The notes under the pieces: model-generated | What the model was told of the DNA's origin: nothing | Seen by the model: only the letters and a program-made list of their open reading frames with translations | Databases searched by the model: none | Shown: one piece after another, positions 34,659 to 43,507 of the stretch | Numbering within the stretch: position 1 is the first letter of the stretch | Layout: every line of letters starts with the position of its first letter | Program-made: the position numbers and the translations under genes | Assembly: GCF_002929705.1 (NCBI RefSeq) | Contig: NZ_PJIN01000014.1 | Coordinates: 1 to 53,053, forward strand | Direction: 5' to 3' | Length of the DNA stretch: 53,053 bases | DNA from: Arthrobacter sp. N199823 | Lineage (GTDB): Bacteria > Actinomycetota > Actinomycetes > Actinomycetales > Micrococcaceae

Positions 34659-37600
34659 CTGTCTCCATCGCCCGCCTCACCGCTCACAGCGGGGTCAAGT
34701 ACCTACTGAAGACCACCATGTCCGACGACTTCCCCCTCGCCTCGGGTGATGCCACCAGTTACTACATGAAAGCTGGCACCCCTCCTGGCAGGTGGCTCGG
34801 CCAAGGACTCACCGGCATCAGTCGCAAGTCGCTGGATCCAGTGACCTCAAGTGATGCCAACGTGGTCTTCACACATGCCGAACATCCCGACACCCACGAG
34901 CCGTTGGGGCACCATCATGGCCAAACGACGGTGGCCCATCGCAATGGCGAGGAGGTTCAGCGCTATGCCGTTGCTGGCTTCGACCTAACCTTCAGCGTTC
35001 CTAAGTCCGTCTCGACGCTGTGGGCGCTGGCCCCGCAAGAGATCCAACGGCAGATCCTCGCAGCGCACCACGAAGCCGTCAACGAAGTCCTGGCATGGTT
35101 GGAAGAATCTGCCATTCATACTCGCACTGGACGAGGCGGCGTCGCCCACGTCGGAACCGTCGGCGCCATGGCTGCCGCCTTTGACCATTGGGAATCTCGC
35201 GCCCGCGATCCCCAGCTCCACACGCACGTCGTCATCGCCAACAGGGCACAAAGAATCACCGACCAAGCGTGGGCCACTCTAGATTCACGAACCCTCTATA
35301 AAGCCACGGTGGCCGCCAGCGTGCACTACAACGGGCTCCTCTTTGACCGGCTGCAATGCAGGCTGGGTGCAGTGTCTGGTTTTCGACCGCCGGCTGGTCA
35401 TGACCGGAATCCGCGCCATGAGTTGGTCGGTGTGGATGATGCCTTGATACAGGAGTTTTCCAGCCGTTCTCACGGCATCAATACGGAGACTGATCGCTTG
35501 ATTGCCGAGTGGGAGGAAACCCACGGGTATGCCCCGTCAGCCACCACCATCATTAAATTCCGTCAACAGGCAACTCTCTCCACCCGGCAAGCCAAAGAGA
35601 CGAACCCTCAACCGCTGGACAGTCTTTCTGCAGGGTGGCGCGATCGTGCCGAAAAGTTGGGGTTCGATCCGATACAAGTCCTGCGACACACCATCGATCG
35701 GTCCCATGAGCGACCCGTCACCGTCGCCGACCTGACGGTGCCTTGGGTGACCGCTGCTGCGGCCGCTTCACGGGAAGCGGTGGCCAGGCGGAGGGCCACG
35801 TGGAGCCGCTGGAACCTGCTGGCCGAGGCAGAACGCATCTGTGCCGAAATCCGCTGCGCCACCGGCGTCGACCGCCGCCACTTGATCGACGCTGTGACCA
35901 CCGAGGCGGAATCACAGTGCGTCGCCCTGAACGCTTACCGCTACAAAATCCCGCTCAACACTGGGAATGACGTCGCCTTCGCCGGCCACAGCGTGTTCGA
36001 ATTCCCCGGGGCCCGCCTCTACACAGACGCGAGCATTCTCGCCAACGAACAACTCATCATGAACACGAGCAAGAACGACGCCGGACCCTCCATCGCGCCC
36101 GGCCTTGCCGACACCGTCCTCATCAAAAACAGCGCTCACCCCGGCAGCCCGGTGCTAGCTGAGGACCAAGCCGCAGCGGCGCATGAGGTTCTTTGCAGCG
36201 GGAGATTCATGGACGCCGTCGTTGGTCCGGCAGGGTCAGGGAAAACCACCACCATGGCTGCGATCTGCCAGAGCTGGGAAAAGGTTTACGGGGCGGGCAG
36301 TGTGATTGGACTTGCCCCGGCGGCTGCGAGCGCCGAGGTCCTTGGGCGCAAGCTGGGGCTAGCAGCGGAGAATGTCGCCAAGTGGCTGTATGAGTCCGTT
36401 GGTCAAGGTGCGGCCATACGGGCTGAACAGTTCCGTGATCTCGAAGGCACTGCTGCACAGCAGTCCTGGCAACAGACCAGGAGTGCCCAACGCATGGCTG
36501 GCCTGGCTATGCGTCAGCAACAGTGGTGTTTCCAACCAAACCAGTTGGTCATCATTGATGAGGCATCGATGGTTTCCACGGTGCAGTTGGCTGCGCTGGT
36601 GCATCAGGCCCAGGATGCCGGTGCCAAGATTGTGTTGGTTGGAGATCCCGCCCAACTGGACTCGATCGACGCCGGCGGGATCCTGGGTTGGCTGGACAGG
36701 AAGGGCCGGGCAGTTCAGCTGACCAGTATTCGGCGCTTCAACCACCAGTGGGAAGGACCTGCATCGCTGCTGCTAAGGGAAGGGGATATTGAGTCGATCC
36801 AGAGCTACGCTGCCCATGGGCGGTTGCGTCATGGCGACCACGCGGACATGATCGATCAGGCCTACCAGAGCTGGGTGGCAGACACCAGCAACGGCTTGGA
36901 GTCGATCCTGATCGCTCCGGACAATGACGCCGTGACGGCCCTGAATGAACGTGCCCATGCCGAACTCGTAGACCGGAAGGTGGTTGATGCCACGCATGTG
37001 GTCCTCCTCAGCGACGGGCTCAGCGCAGGCCGTGGCGACACCGTCATTGCGCGCAAGAACGATCGCCGCATCAAGGACAACGCTGGCGATTTCATCCGCA
37101 ACGGCACCCTCATCAAAATCACCTCCAATCCAAGTCGCGACGGCTCCATCCATGGTCGCCGTCTGGACACGGGCCAAAGCATTCGTTTGAGCTGTGAGTA
37201 CCTGGCGGAGTCAGCGGAGCTGGGCTATGCGACCACGGCACACCGTTCCCAAGGCATCACCGTCGATACCAGCCACACCGTCCTCACGCAGGGCTGCCTG
37301 ACACGCGAGCTCTTCTACGTAGGTATGACACGAGGGCGGGATTGCAACACCGCGTACGTCTGCGATTCCGACGCCGCCCAGGACCATGTTGCCCTCGACG
37401 CCGCCGATCCCACATGGCAAGAGATCATCGCCGAAGTACTAGCCGCACAAGGTGCTGAACGAACGGCCCATGAAGTAGGAGAAGAAGAACGGGAAAGTAG
37501 CAACTCCCTGCACCAGCTCGCCGCGGAATACGACTACCTCGCGCAAATCGTTGCAACCGAACAACTACGCGCCGCCGTCGAACGCACCCAACCAGGGCTC

Positions 37601-38206
37601 GCGGCCAGCCTCGAAGCATCCCCGTCGTGGGGCGCAGGAGTGGCTGCCTGGCGGCGCGCCGTGGCTGCTGAGCCACTTGCCGCGGGAGCAACGCTGGACC
37701 ATGCCATACGGCGCCCTGGCGACGCCAAGGACCTGATGGCAGTCATCCACGCTCGACTCCGCCCGATCGGGAATGCCAAGACTACCGATGGCGACGAATG
37801 GCTAACTGAAGACCTCCAAACCAACCGTGCTGACGTGGCGGAGATGGTCAGGCAAGTGCGCGAACTCGGAAAACGTAGGGTTCAGGCGTTGAAAGCCAAG
37901 GCAGTTGCCGGGATGGAACTGTGGACCCGGAAGCTGGCAGATACCATCCCCAGCATCATCTCAGTAGCCGACCGCAATAACTTGATGGAATGCATTGCCA
38001 TCTATAGGGACCGCTGGCTCATCGGCACCGATCCCGATCCATTGGGTCCTCCCCCGGCCGACTACGAATGGGAACGTGCCCGGGACCGGGAGCGCCTCAC
38101 AGCCGAGCTGACGCGTCTACAAAGCGTGCCTGTGGACACCGACGCAACAACGGCTACCCAAGTTCCGGTCCACGCCACTCTTACCAATGTCGGATGGGAA
38201 ATTTAG
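34655..38206 (+). CDS. MobF-family conjugative relaxase-helicase (TraA/TrwC-like)
   Basis: A 1183-aa protein. The N-terminal TrwC domain has the early tyrosines YY (36-37) and the three-His metal motif (H178, then H189 and H191 in DPQLHTHVVIANRAQ), so it should nick oriT and stay bound to the DNA end. The C-terminal part is a RecD/TraI-like helicase: Walker A GPAGSGKTTT near 525, Walker B LVIIDEASMV near 632, VGDPAQLDSI, and TAHRSQGITVD with FYVGMTRGRD near 880. The GTG start at 34655 yields MTVSIARLTAHSG, the usual family start, and overlaps the upstream gene. Confidence 0.95.
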   Translation: MTVSIARLTAHSGVKYLLKTTMSDDFPLASGDATSYYMKAGTPPGRWLGQGLTGISRKSLDPVTSSDANVVFTHAEHPDTHEPLGHHHGQTTVAHRNGEEVQRYAVAGFDLTFSVPKSVSTLWALAPQEIQRQILAAHHEAVNEVLAWLEESAIHTRTGRGGVAHVGTVGAMAAAFDHWESRARDPQLHTHVVIANRAQRITDQAWATLDSRTLYKATVAASVHYNGLLFDRLQCRLGAVSGFRPPAGHDRNPRHELVGVDDALIQEFSSRSHGINTETDRLIAEWEETHGYAPSATTIIKFRQQATLSTRQAKETNPQPLDSLSAGWRDRAEKLGFDPIQVLRHTIDRSHERPVTVADLTVPWVTAAAAASREAVARRRATWSRWNLLAEAERICAEIRCATGVDRRHLIDAVTTEAESQCVALNAYRYKIPLNTGNDVAFAGHSVFEFPGARLYTDASILANEQLIMNTSKNDAGPSIAPGLADTVLIKNSAHPGSPVLAEDQAAAAHEVLCSGRFMDAVVGPAGSGKTTTMAAICQSWEKVYGAGSVIGLAPAAASAEVLGRKLGLAAENVAKWLYESVGQGAAIRAEQFRDLEGTAAQQSWQQTRSAQRMAGLAMRQQQWCFQPNQLVIIDEASMVSTVQLAALVHQAQDAGAKIVLVGDPAQLDSIDAGGILGWLDRKGRAVQLTSIRRFNHQWEGPASLLLREGDIESIQSYAAHGRLRHGDHADMIDQAYQSWVADTSNGLESILIAPDNDAVTALNERAHAELVDRKVVDATHVVLLSDGLSAGRGDTVIARKNDRRIKDNAGDFIRNGTLIKITSNPSRDGSIHGRRLDTGQSIRLSCEYLAESAELGYATTAHRSQGITVDTSHTVLTQGCLTRELFYVGMTRGRDCNTAYVCDSDAAQDHVALDAADPTWQEIIAEVLAAQGAERTAHEVGEEERESSNSLHQLAAEYDYLAQIVATEQLRAAVERTQPGLAASLEASPSWGAGVAAWRRAVAAEPLAAGATLDHAIRRPGDAKDLMAVIHARLRPIGNAKTTDGDEWLTEDLQTNRADVAEMVRQVRELGKRRVQALKAKAVAGMELWTRKLADTIPSIISVADRNNLMECIAIYRDRWLIGTDPDPLGPPPADYEWERARDRERLTAELTRLQSVPVDTDATTATQVPVHATLTNVGWEI

Positions 38207-38228
38207 AATGAAAGCGGAGGTGGTTCCG

Positions 38229-38756
38229 ATGGAGGACAATCCGATGGTTAAGCCGACGCTCAACAGCGCACCGCTCGTGGTCATGACTACATTGACTGGC
38301 GCGGCTCTGCTGTATGTCGTCGCCATCATCGCTCTCGCATGGCCACCGGCCTTGAGTGTTTGGATCGCGTTTGCCGTAGTAGCCGTCGCTGCTGGACTGG
38401 TCACTTGGCGTTGGTCCCTGCGGATTCAGAAAAGGAAGCTGTGGCAGCTATTCGCCAATAGGCAATGGGAGTACTTGACTCGCCTCAAGGGAGAGCACGA
38501 AACCACCACTGAAGTCACGGTTCTCGACTTCCAGGAGCTTCAGCCGACCGGAGTCTGGGCCACAATCAGGTGGGAGAAGTTCGGCTACATCCAGCCAGCT
38601 TGGATAGAGCCATGCAGTTTCTCAATCTGGCCGCAGACTGTGCTGCTCATCCGCCCTGACCCGACGCAGATTCAGGTTGGGGCTCCATGGCCACAAACCT
38701 ACTATGTCCGTTCACATGCCTGTCTGGCTACGGCCCCCGCTCACACCAGGATGTGA
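38229..38756 (+). CDS. two-helix membrane protein, unknown
   Basis: A 175-aa protein with two adjacent helices (about 12-60: LVVMTTLTGAALLYVVAII and VWIAFAVVAVAAGLVTW) and a Trp-rich soluble domain (WEYLTRLKGEHETTTEV, GVWATIRWEKFGYIQPAWIE). The ATG at 38229 is chosen because GCGGAGG lies 8 bp upstream; earlier ATGs overlap the relaxase end. It follows the relaxase by 22 bp and is probably co-transcribed. Not recognised; a conjugation accessory is only a guess. Confidence 0.7.
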   Translation: MEDNPMVKPTLNSAPLVVMTTLTGAALLYVVAIIALAWPPALSVWIAFAVVAVAAGLVTWRWSLRIQKRKLWQLFANRQWEYLTRLKGEHETTTEVTVLDFQELQPTGVWATIRWEKFGYIQPAWIEPCSFSIWPQTVLLIRPDPTQIQVGAPWPQTYYVRSHACLATAPAHTRM

Positions 38757-38832
38757 TCATGCAGGAGTCCGAGTTTGCCTGCAGCTATAGCATGGTGGGA
38801 CATCGCACCGACCAGCTTAGTTGGGGTTCAAC

Positions 38833-39549
38833 ATGGACAGCACGACGGATGTGGGAGCACTACGATTCCAGAATTGGCCGGTCTCAGGTGTGCATTCCCT
38901 GGCATTTCGATTTGAGCCAGAGAACAGCCGCACCGGCATCTATATCTTGTCTTTCGCCAATGGGGAGCGATACGTCGGCCAAAGCTTCGATGTGGTCAAC
39001 CGATTCAGCGCCCATCGACGCCGCTGGGACGACATCACTCACATAGCCTTTCGCGCCTTCGTGGCAGAAGACCTCAACTTTCGAGAGCGGGAAATTCTCG
39101 CCGCCATCGAAGTGCGCGGCCATCGAGTTCGCAATCTCGATCTCGCAGGCCGCCCCGGCGGGGACAGCCTGCTGGACGTCGTCATGGAAGAGCAAGCCCA
39201 AGCAGAATGGCTCGTATCCGACGGCGCCGAACCAACCGACGCACCCCGATATGTGGAAGGCGCACGCCGCGCGGGCGCTCTTCTGGTTTTGCCGGGTTGT
39301 ACATGGCGCATTGAGGAAGCCATATATAGGAGTGCCGTGGAGAGCACTGAAACCCGGTCGGCTGCCGTTACGGCCGCCCCCGAGACGGAGGCGGAGGCGG
39401 CGGCTGGAGCTCCGCCAGACGGTCGGCGAGGAAATCCCAAAGGGCGGCATCGTCGTCGTCGTACATTTTCCGCGCAGCGGGCGTTGGCTGCAGGACCCTT
39501 CAGCGCTTGTCGCGGCAACGGTTGTTGCACCCTCATTCGATGTGGCTGA
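38833..39549 (+). CDS. GIY-YIG nuclease-domain protein, altered C-terminus
   Basis: A 238-aa protein. The GIY-YIG fold begins TGIYILSFANGERYVGQS, followed by VVNRFSAHRRRWDDI and a Glu in NFREREIL that could serve as the catalytic acid. After about residue 165 the text (ETRSAAVTAAPETEAEAAAG, then RRR and Cys-rich residues) looks low-complexity and unlike a fold; another frame (39251-39619) is similarly odd, so the natural C-terminus may be lost. ATG at 38833 preferred to the TTG at 38821. The role is unknown. Confidence 0.65.
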   Translation: MDSTTDVGALRFQNWPVSGVHSLAFRFEPENSRTGIYILSFANGERYVGQSFDVVNRFSAHRRRWDDITHIAFRAFVAEDLNFREREILAAIEVRGHRVRNLDLAGRPGGDSLLDVVMEEQAQAEWLVSDGAEPTDAPRYVEGARRAGALLVLPGCTWRIEEAIYRSAVESTETRSAAVTAAPETEAEAAAGAPPDGRRGNPKGRHRRRRTFSAQRALAAGPFSACRGNGCCTLIRCG

Positions 39550-39648
39550 TGACTTTCATCGGTTCACGCTAACGTCGGGAGCGCCGGGTCCTCCGAGTAG
39601 AAGGGCAAGCGGGGACTGATGCGCTGGCCGCGACACACGAGGATCCCA

Positions 39649-40551
39649 CTACCTCTCAAGGCGCCCCTGGGCCATACTTGCGAGGTATTCGTTGTATGTG
39701 TCGAGCTCTGCATCCTCGACGCGTTGTCGTTGCTTCGAGGTGCGCATCTCCCGGGTGCTCCAGCGGGAAAGGCAGACGATGAGTACCACGAATAGCGGCA
39801 GTTCTGCGTAGGTCCATACTAGGGTCCCGGCGATCGCCTGATCGAGGATCGGATCATGGTCGCCGGTGGGGTTGGCATATGCGCTGAAAAGCGGTGTCCC
39901 GATTCGGAGCAGGATCAGGCCGAAGACGGCATGGATTTGGAGCTCGACGACGATGTCGACGAACCGCACAGCGAAGGATGTGACACGTGGCAAGGGGTCG
40001 GACGACCATAGCGGTATCGCCGAGATGACGCCAAGGACGAGGAAGATGAACAACAGGGCGTCGTGGCCGAAGGGGATGCGCATGACGATGCTGATGACGT
40101 CTGTGAGATAGAGAGCCGGGTACAGCAGGATCGCGACGACGATGGCGACCCCGGGGTGTAGTGCGGCGCGCCAGAATCGTGATCGGAGTCCCGCGTGCGC
40201 GGCGCGGAGCACGATTCGTCCGAGGCCGGTGTGCGGTGTACTGCGCAGGAGAAGACGCCCCGGCGAGCCGGCGATGAGAAGCGGCGGGACGACGGTCAAC
40301 AGGGTGATCTGTTGGAACGCCAGGCCCGAGACGAACTCCTCGGCCAGGCGGTTCACGCCGAACGTCGTGACGGCAAAGATCAGGACGCATCCGGTCAAGA
40401 ACGATGCCGTGCGGGCGATTGCCCAGCGACGGCGATGCCGCCACATCCAGATCGCCCCCCTCAGGTATAGCGCCGCGAGCAGCAGGGCGGCGACGGCGAT
40501 TGGCGATCCCGCGAGGGGTTCGAACGCGACCCACTGGTCAATCGGTGGCAT
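39649..40551 (-). CDS. CtaG-family (Caa3_CtaG) membrane protein, copy 3
   Basis: A 300-aa polytopic protein with the same signature as copy 1: FQQITLLTVVPPLLIAGSP, HPGVAIVVAILL, IPLWSSDPLP and the C-terminal TYNEYLASMAQ. GAAGGGAA lies before the ATG. GC content and codon use look higher than in its conjugation neighbours, pointing to separate acquisition. It is preceded by a scrap of a cytochrome c biogenesis gene, so the original block may have been a respiratory-assembly cluster. A copper-oxidase assembly role is from family knowledge. Confidence 0.87.
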   Translation of the reverse strand: MPPIDQWVAFEPLAGSPIAVAALLLAALYLRGAIWMWRHRRRWAIARTASFLTGCVLIFAVTTFGVNRLAEEFVSGLAFQQITLLTVVPPLLIAGSPGRLLLRSTPHTGLGRIVLRAAHAGLRSRFWRAALHPGVAIVVAILLYPALYLTDVISIVMRIPFGHDALLFIFLVLGVISAIPLWSSDPLPRVTSFAVRFVDIVVELQIHAVFGLILLRIGTPLFSAYANPTGDHDPILDQAIAGTLVWTYAELPLFVVLIVCLSRWSTREMRTSKQRQRVEDAELDTYNEYLASMAQGRLER

Positions 40552-40616
40552 GGCAGGTTCCCTTCATCGAATCGATGATACATCGTTATTCGGCCGCCCC
40601 GGTGCCGGGGACGGGG

Positions 40617-40762
40617 TCAGGTGCGTCTGGAGTAGGAGTGCAGGCCGGGGAAGTACACGTTGACGACGGTGAAGTTGAACACTACGGCGGCGAATCCGAT
40701 GATGCACAGCCAGGCCGAGCGGTTGCCGCGCCCGCCCCGTGCGGCCCGGGCGAGGATATAAG
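40617..40762 (-). pseudogene. C-terminal scrap of cytochrome c biogenesis protein CcsB/ResC
   Basis: The minus-strand text YILARAARGGRGNRSAWLC, then IIGFAAVVFNFTVVNVYFPG and LHSYS, matches the last transmembrane helix and end of CcsB (ResC) proteins. Everything upstream in this frame is unrelated. About 48 codons remain, ending at a normal stop. It marks a deletion join next to the restriction-helicase remnant. Confidence 0.7.
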
Positions 40763-40785
40763 GCGGCCTAGGGCTCACGTAGAAA

Positions 40786-41143
40786 TTAGTTCGCGTTTTT
40801 CGGGCGTGCCGTTTTCTCTTCGGGGGTGGCGGAGGCCGATAGGAACGAGTCAATGTCGTGCTTCTGAATCTTGTAACCTGGAGCGTAAAAACTTCATCTG
40901 AATGGCCCTCAGACCACCGTCGGTACGCGCCGCAACCAGGTCTATTCCATTGTCCTTGTTGGTGAAATTCTCCGGCCGGTTCGGCCAGTCCTTCCACAGC
41001 CACACATCCGTGTACTGGGGTGCGTAAACGCCGTCGTTCTCCAGGTACTGCTCAACGAGCTGCTCAAGATAGCTGCCCTTCATTCGTTCGAAATCCGAAA
41101 GATCGCGATAGGAGTCGAGTAGCTGATCAAACGTAGTGGTCAC
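40786..41143 (-). pseudogene. N-terminal remnant of a restriction helicase (COG4889-like), frameshifted
   Basis: From the GTG at 41143 the frame reads TTTFDQLLDSYRDLSDFERM and YLEQLVEQYLENDGVYAPQY. It then gives the nuclease core NGIDLVAARTDGGLRAIQMK, a PD-(D/E)xK-like D/QxK motif, as in the start of large Mrr-like restriction/DEAD-helicase proteins. At about 40888 an extra T shifts the frame; reading on gives YAPGYKIQKHDIDSFLSASA and then a stop at 40786. The helicase and methylase parts, over 1000 residues, are gone. It shows the region once carried a restriction system. Confidence 0.72.
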
Positions 41144-41171
41144 AATTTCCCCAGGGTGGTGCGGACACGAA

Positions 41172-41197
41172 GGAGGAAGCCCCGCTGGGCTTCCTCC
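41172..41197. terminator. perfect 11-bp hairpin
   Basis: GGAGGAAGCCC-CGCT-GGGCTTCCTCC pairs perfectly over 11 bp with a 4-nt loop. It lies between the divergent starts of the restriction remnant (minus) and the HEPN-like gene (plus). It probably ends transcription coming from either neighbour, or is a leftover from the lost restriction locus. Confidence 0.65.
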
Positions 41198-41266
41198 GAT
41201 TGTATGTGGCCAGGTCATGAAATCCGTGAGCACCACCTGACTAGCACCAATCTGTAGTCTTGCCTG

Positions 41267-42256
41267 ATGCAACCAACACGCGGATATGTCGCCGAATCCC
41301 CTTTTGCTGATTGGCCATTCGGTGAGTACCACAGGACTCATAAGGACCTAGCTGCCCATCTCCATCAGGTGGGCCGGCATCATGCCAAGAAGGCGCTGCT
41401 TCTTTACACATCGCAGGATGAGTTCGACCAACTCGATGCCGCGTATAGCCTCGGATCGGCTGTTGAACTGTTGGCCAAATCCTTGCTCGCATCCGTAGAT
41501 ACAGCCCTGCTTATGCCTCGAGATCCCGACGCACTAACGATCCTAAAATACTCCGGGACCAAAATTAGTGGCGTCGCCCCTCCTGACGCGTTGTCAGTGC
41601 GATCGCTCGAAGCAGGAAGAGCTATTGATTTACTCCGGGAAATAAAACTGTTTCCCCCTCTATGGGCCAAAACTGACCGCTCCCTGTTTAATGTTCGCAA
41701 CGCGGCTGCGCACATGGGTATCGTCCATCAGGAAGCCCTCCGGTCAGCGATTCGTCCAATGGTCCGTTTTGCGGAGCACACCCGGACGCACTATAACGAG
41801 ACCCCCGAGAACTGGTGGGGCAAGGAGCTGGCGTGCGTAGCTTCGACAATCGCTGAGTCGGAAGTCAACTCCTGGATTCAGGTTGTGCAAGCAAAAATTG
41901 CTGCGTCGCATGTTCGCCTCAGCAAACTCCGAGCTGGCCTGCCAGCATCATCCGCCGACGCCATTCTCACCTCGATGGAGGGATATTGGCGAAGTTCTAT
42001 AGCCCACAATGAACGCGTCAAATGCCCAGCCTGCGGCTTTCGGGGGTGGGCAACGGGAGATGTCGACAGGGCCGTCGACATTGAGTATGAACTTGACGGT
42101 CCACCCACAGTCTGGAGCGTTCTGCTTGTACTTATTTTTGAGTGCAATGTGTGCGGCCTCGAGCTATCCGACGAGACTGAGGTCAGCATTGCCGGACTCG
42201 ATTCGGAGGTTACATTCCTTGACGAGGATTACGTTCCCGAACCTGACGACCTATGA
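41267..42256 (+). CDS. HEPN-like protein with C-terminal zinc ribbon, not recognised
   Basis: A 329-aa protein. The N-terminal half is helical (AAYSLGSAVELLAKSLLASV) and contains VRNAAAHMG (R144, H149), an Rx4H motif of the RNxxxH kind used by HEPN ribonucleases. The C-terminal third has a split zinc ribbon: CPACGFRG (C253, C256) and ECNVCGLEL (C293, C296). I know no named family with this layout. Starting beside a broken restriction helicase and pointing at an antirestriction gene, it may be a defence or regulatory RNase. Alternatives are a DUF4145-like accessory without catalysis. The fold call is inferred from motifs only. Confidence 0.6.
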   Translation: MQPTRGYVAESPFADWPFGEYHRTHKDLAAHLHQVGRHHAKKALLLYTSQDEFDQLDAAYSLGSAVELLAKSLLASVDTALLMPRDPDALTILKYSGTKISGVAPPDALSVRSLEAGRAIDLLREIKLFPPLWAKTDRSLFNVRNAAAHMGIVHQEALRSAIRPMVRFAEHTRTHYNETPENWWGKELACVASTIAESEVNSWIQVVQAKIAASHVRLSKLRAGLPASSADAILTSMEGYWRSSIAHNERVKCPACGFRGWATGDVDRAVDIEYELDGPPTVWSVLLVLIFECNVCGLELSDETEVSIAGLDSEVTFLDEDYVPEPDDL

Positions 42257-42307
42257 TCGACACCTGAGGCAGGACTACCTGCCCAAAAAATCGAACTACC
42301 TTCGAAG

Positions 42308-43486
42308 CTACAGAGTAGGCGAAGCTCCTTTAGCGGCGGAACTCGCCTGTTGTAGTTTCCAATGGCTCTGCACATCGGGTGTAATCGCCACAGAATCTCT
42401 ACTTGGCGATGGGCCTACGATTGCCAGCCTCCCGCCAAACCCCGGCGGGTTGGTCGTCTCCAATACGGTTTTGACCACCGACGTCACCCTGCCGAGCACG
42501 GACTTGGCGATGTCGACCCTAGACATGGGCTTCCGATCACGAGTGCAGCGCACGATTGAATCAGCTTCGGTTTCCAGCACTGCATCGGCCCAACCTGCCA
42601 AGTAGGCAGCGGATTGGGGTCCACGATCGATGCCATGGGCACGTAGAACAACATAAGCGACGGACTCCGCCTCGATCTCAGCCAGACCACGGTGTTCGGC
42701 GCTGCTGCCATAGAGCGCGCCGATGGCGTCTCCGGGGACGTGAAGTGAGGCGTGGGCGAGTTCGTGGGCCAGCGTTGCGATGCGGTCATCGGCTTCCAGC
42801 CAAGACCCAACGCTGATCAGTCGACGAGCGTGGTCGGTATAGCCATCGGCTAGTCCGGCCTGCGCCTCCGAAACAACAATGTTGTAGCGGGCTTTTCTGG
42901 CTACTGCTGTGAGAGATTCCCATAGCAGGGTGTAGGCATCAACATCGAGTGTCGTTTCCTGCTGGCTCGGGGTTGGGACGAGCAGCGGTTGCCCTTCAGT
43001 TTGCGAGACGTCAAAGACTGCTTGCCCACGCCATCCAACAATGCGGGACCGATTCATCCCGTCGCCTGGCTCGGTCAGTGCTCGCTTGACAGTTTCAGGG
43101 CCGTGCACGGTTTCTTCTGCGTCGGTGATTCGTGCTGTTCTCGGCGCGATGACGTACAGTGCGCGTTCGCCTTTGAGGACGTAGCGGCCGTGACGCTCCC
43201 ACTCCTTGTATCCGGCAACGAGAGCCGGCTGTACGGGTCCACGTTGAGCCATTTGCATCATGAGCAGGGCGACGTTGCCGCCGGAGTACCGCCACATGGT
43301 CGCAGAAGCGTCGAGGAGTCGGTGCCACTGATTCGGGTGGTCAACGGCGTCCGCGAGCAGCGCGTAGAGCCCCTCAGTAAGCCCTTCAACGCGTTGCTCG
43401 GGGCCAGGATGAGATGCTGGCGGTGCCATTCCATTTCCAGTTGTGGTGACCAGATGCGGTTTTACTGGTTCGGTTGATGATTTCAT
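42308..43486 (-). CDS. ArdC-like antirestriction protein with metallopeptidase motif
   Basis: A 392-aa protein. Residues about 35-125 resemble the ArdC N-terminal ssDNA-binding domain (MWRYSGGNVALLMMQMAQRG, WERHGRYVLKGERALYVIAP). The centre holds the zinc-protease motif HELAHASLH (H241, E242, H245) and a downstream EIEAESVAYVV giving the third ligand. Such proteins protect incoming plasmid DNA from restriction. AAGGAG is 9 bp before the ATG. It is the last gene of the leftward conjugation operon, 21 bp after the DUF4913 gene. Confidence 0.85.
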   Translation of the reverse strand: MKSSTEPVKPHLVTTTGNGMAPPASHPGPEQRVEGLTEGLYALLADAVDHPNQWHRLLDASATMWRYSGGNVALLMMQMAQRGPVQPALVAGYKEWERHGRYVLKGERALYVIAPRTARITDAEETVHGPETVKRALTEPGDGMNRSRIVGWRGQAVFDVSQTEGQPLLVPTPSQQETTLDVDAYTLLWESLTAVARKARYNIVVSEAQAGLADGYTDHARRLISVGSWLEADDRIATLAHELAHASLHVPGDAIGALYGSSAEHRGLAEIEAESVAYVVLRAHGIDRGPQSAAYLAGWADAVLETEADSIVRCTRDRKPMSRVDIAKSVLGRVTSVVKTVLETTNPPGFGGRLAIVGPSPSRDSVAITPDVQSHWKLQQASSAAKGASPTL

Positions 43487-43507
43487 GATGGCGCTCCTTG
43501 CGCTGGG

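Noticed and set aside
38187-38228. Earlier starts for the membrane protein after the relaxase
   Set aside because: The ATG at 38187 lies inside the relaxase end and the one at 38208 has a weak site; the ATG at 38229 has GCGGAGG at ideal distance.
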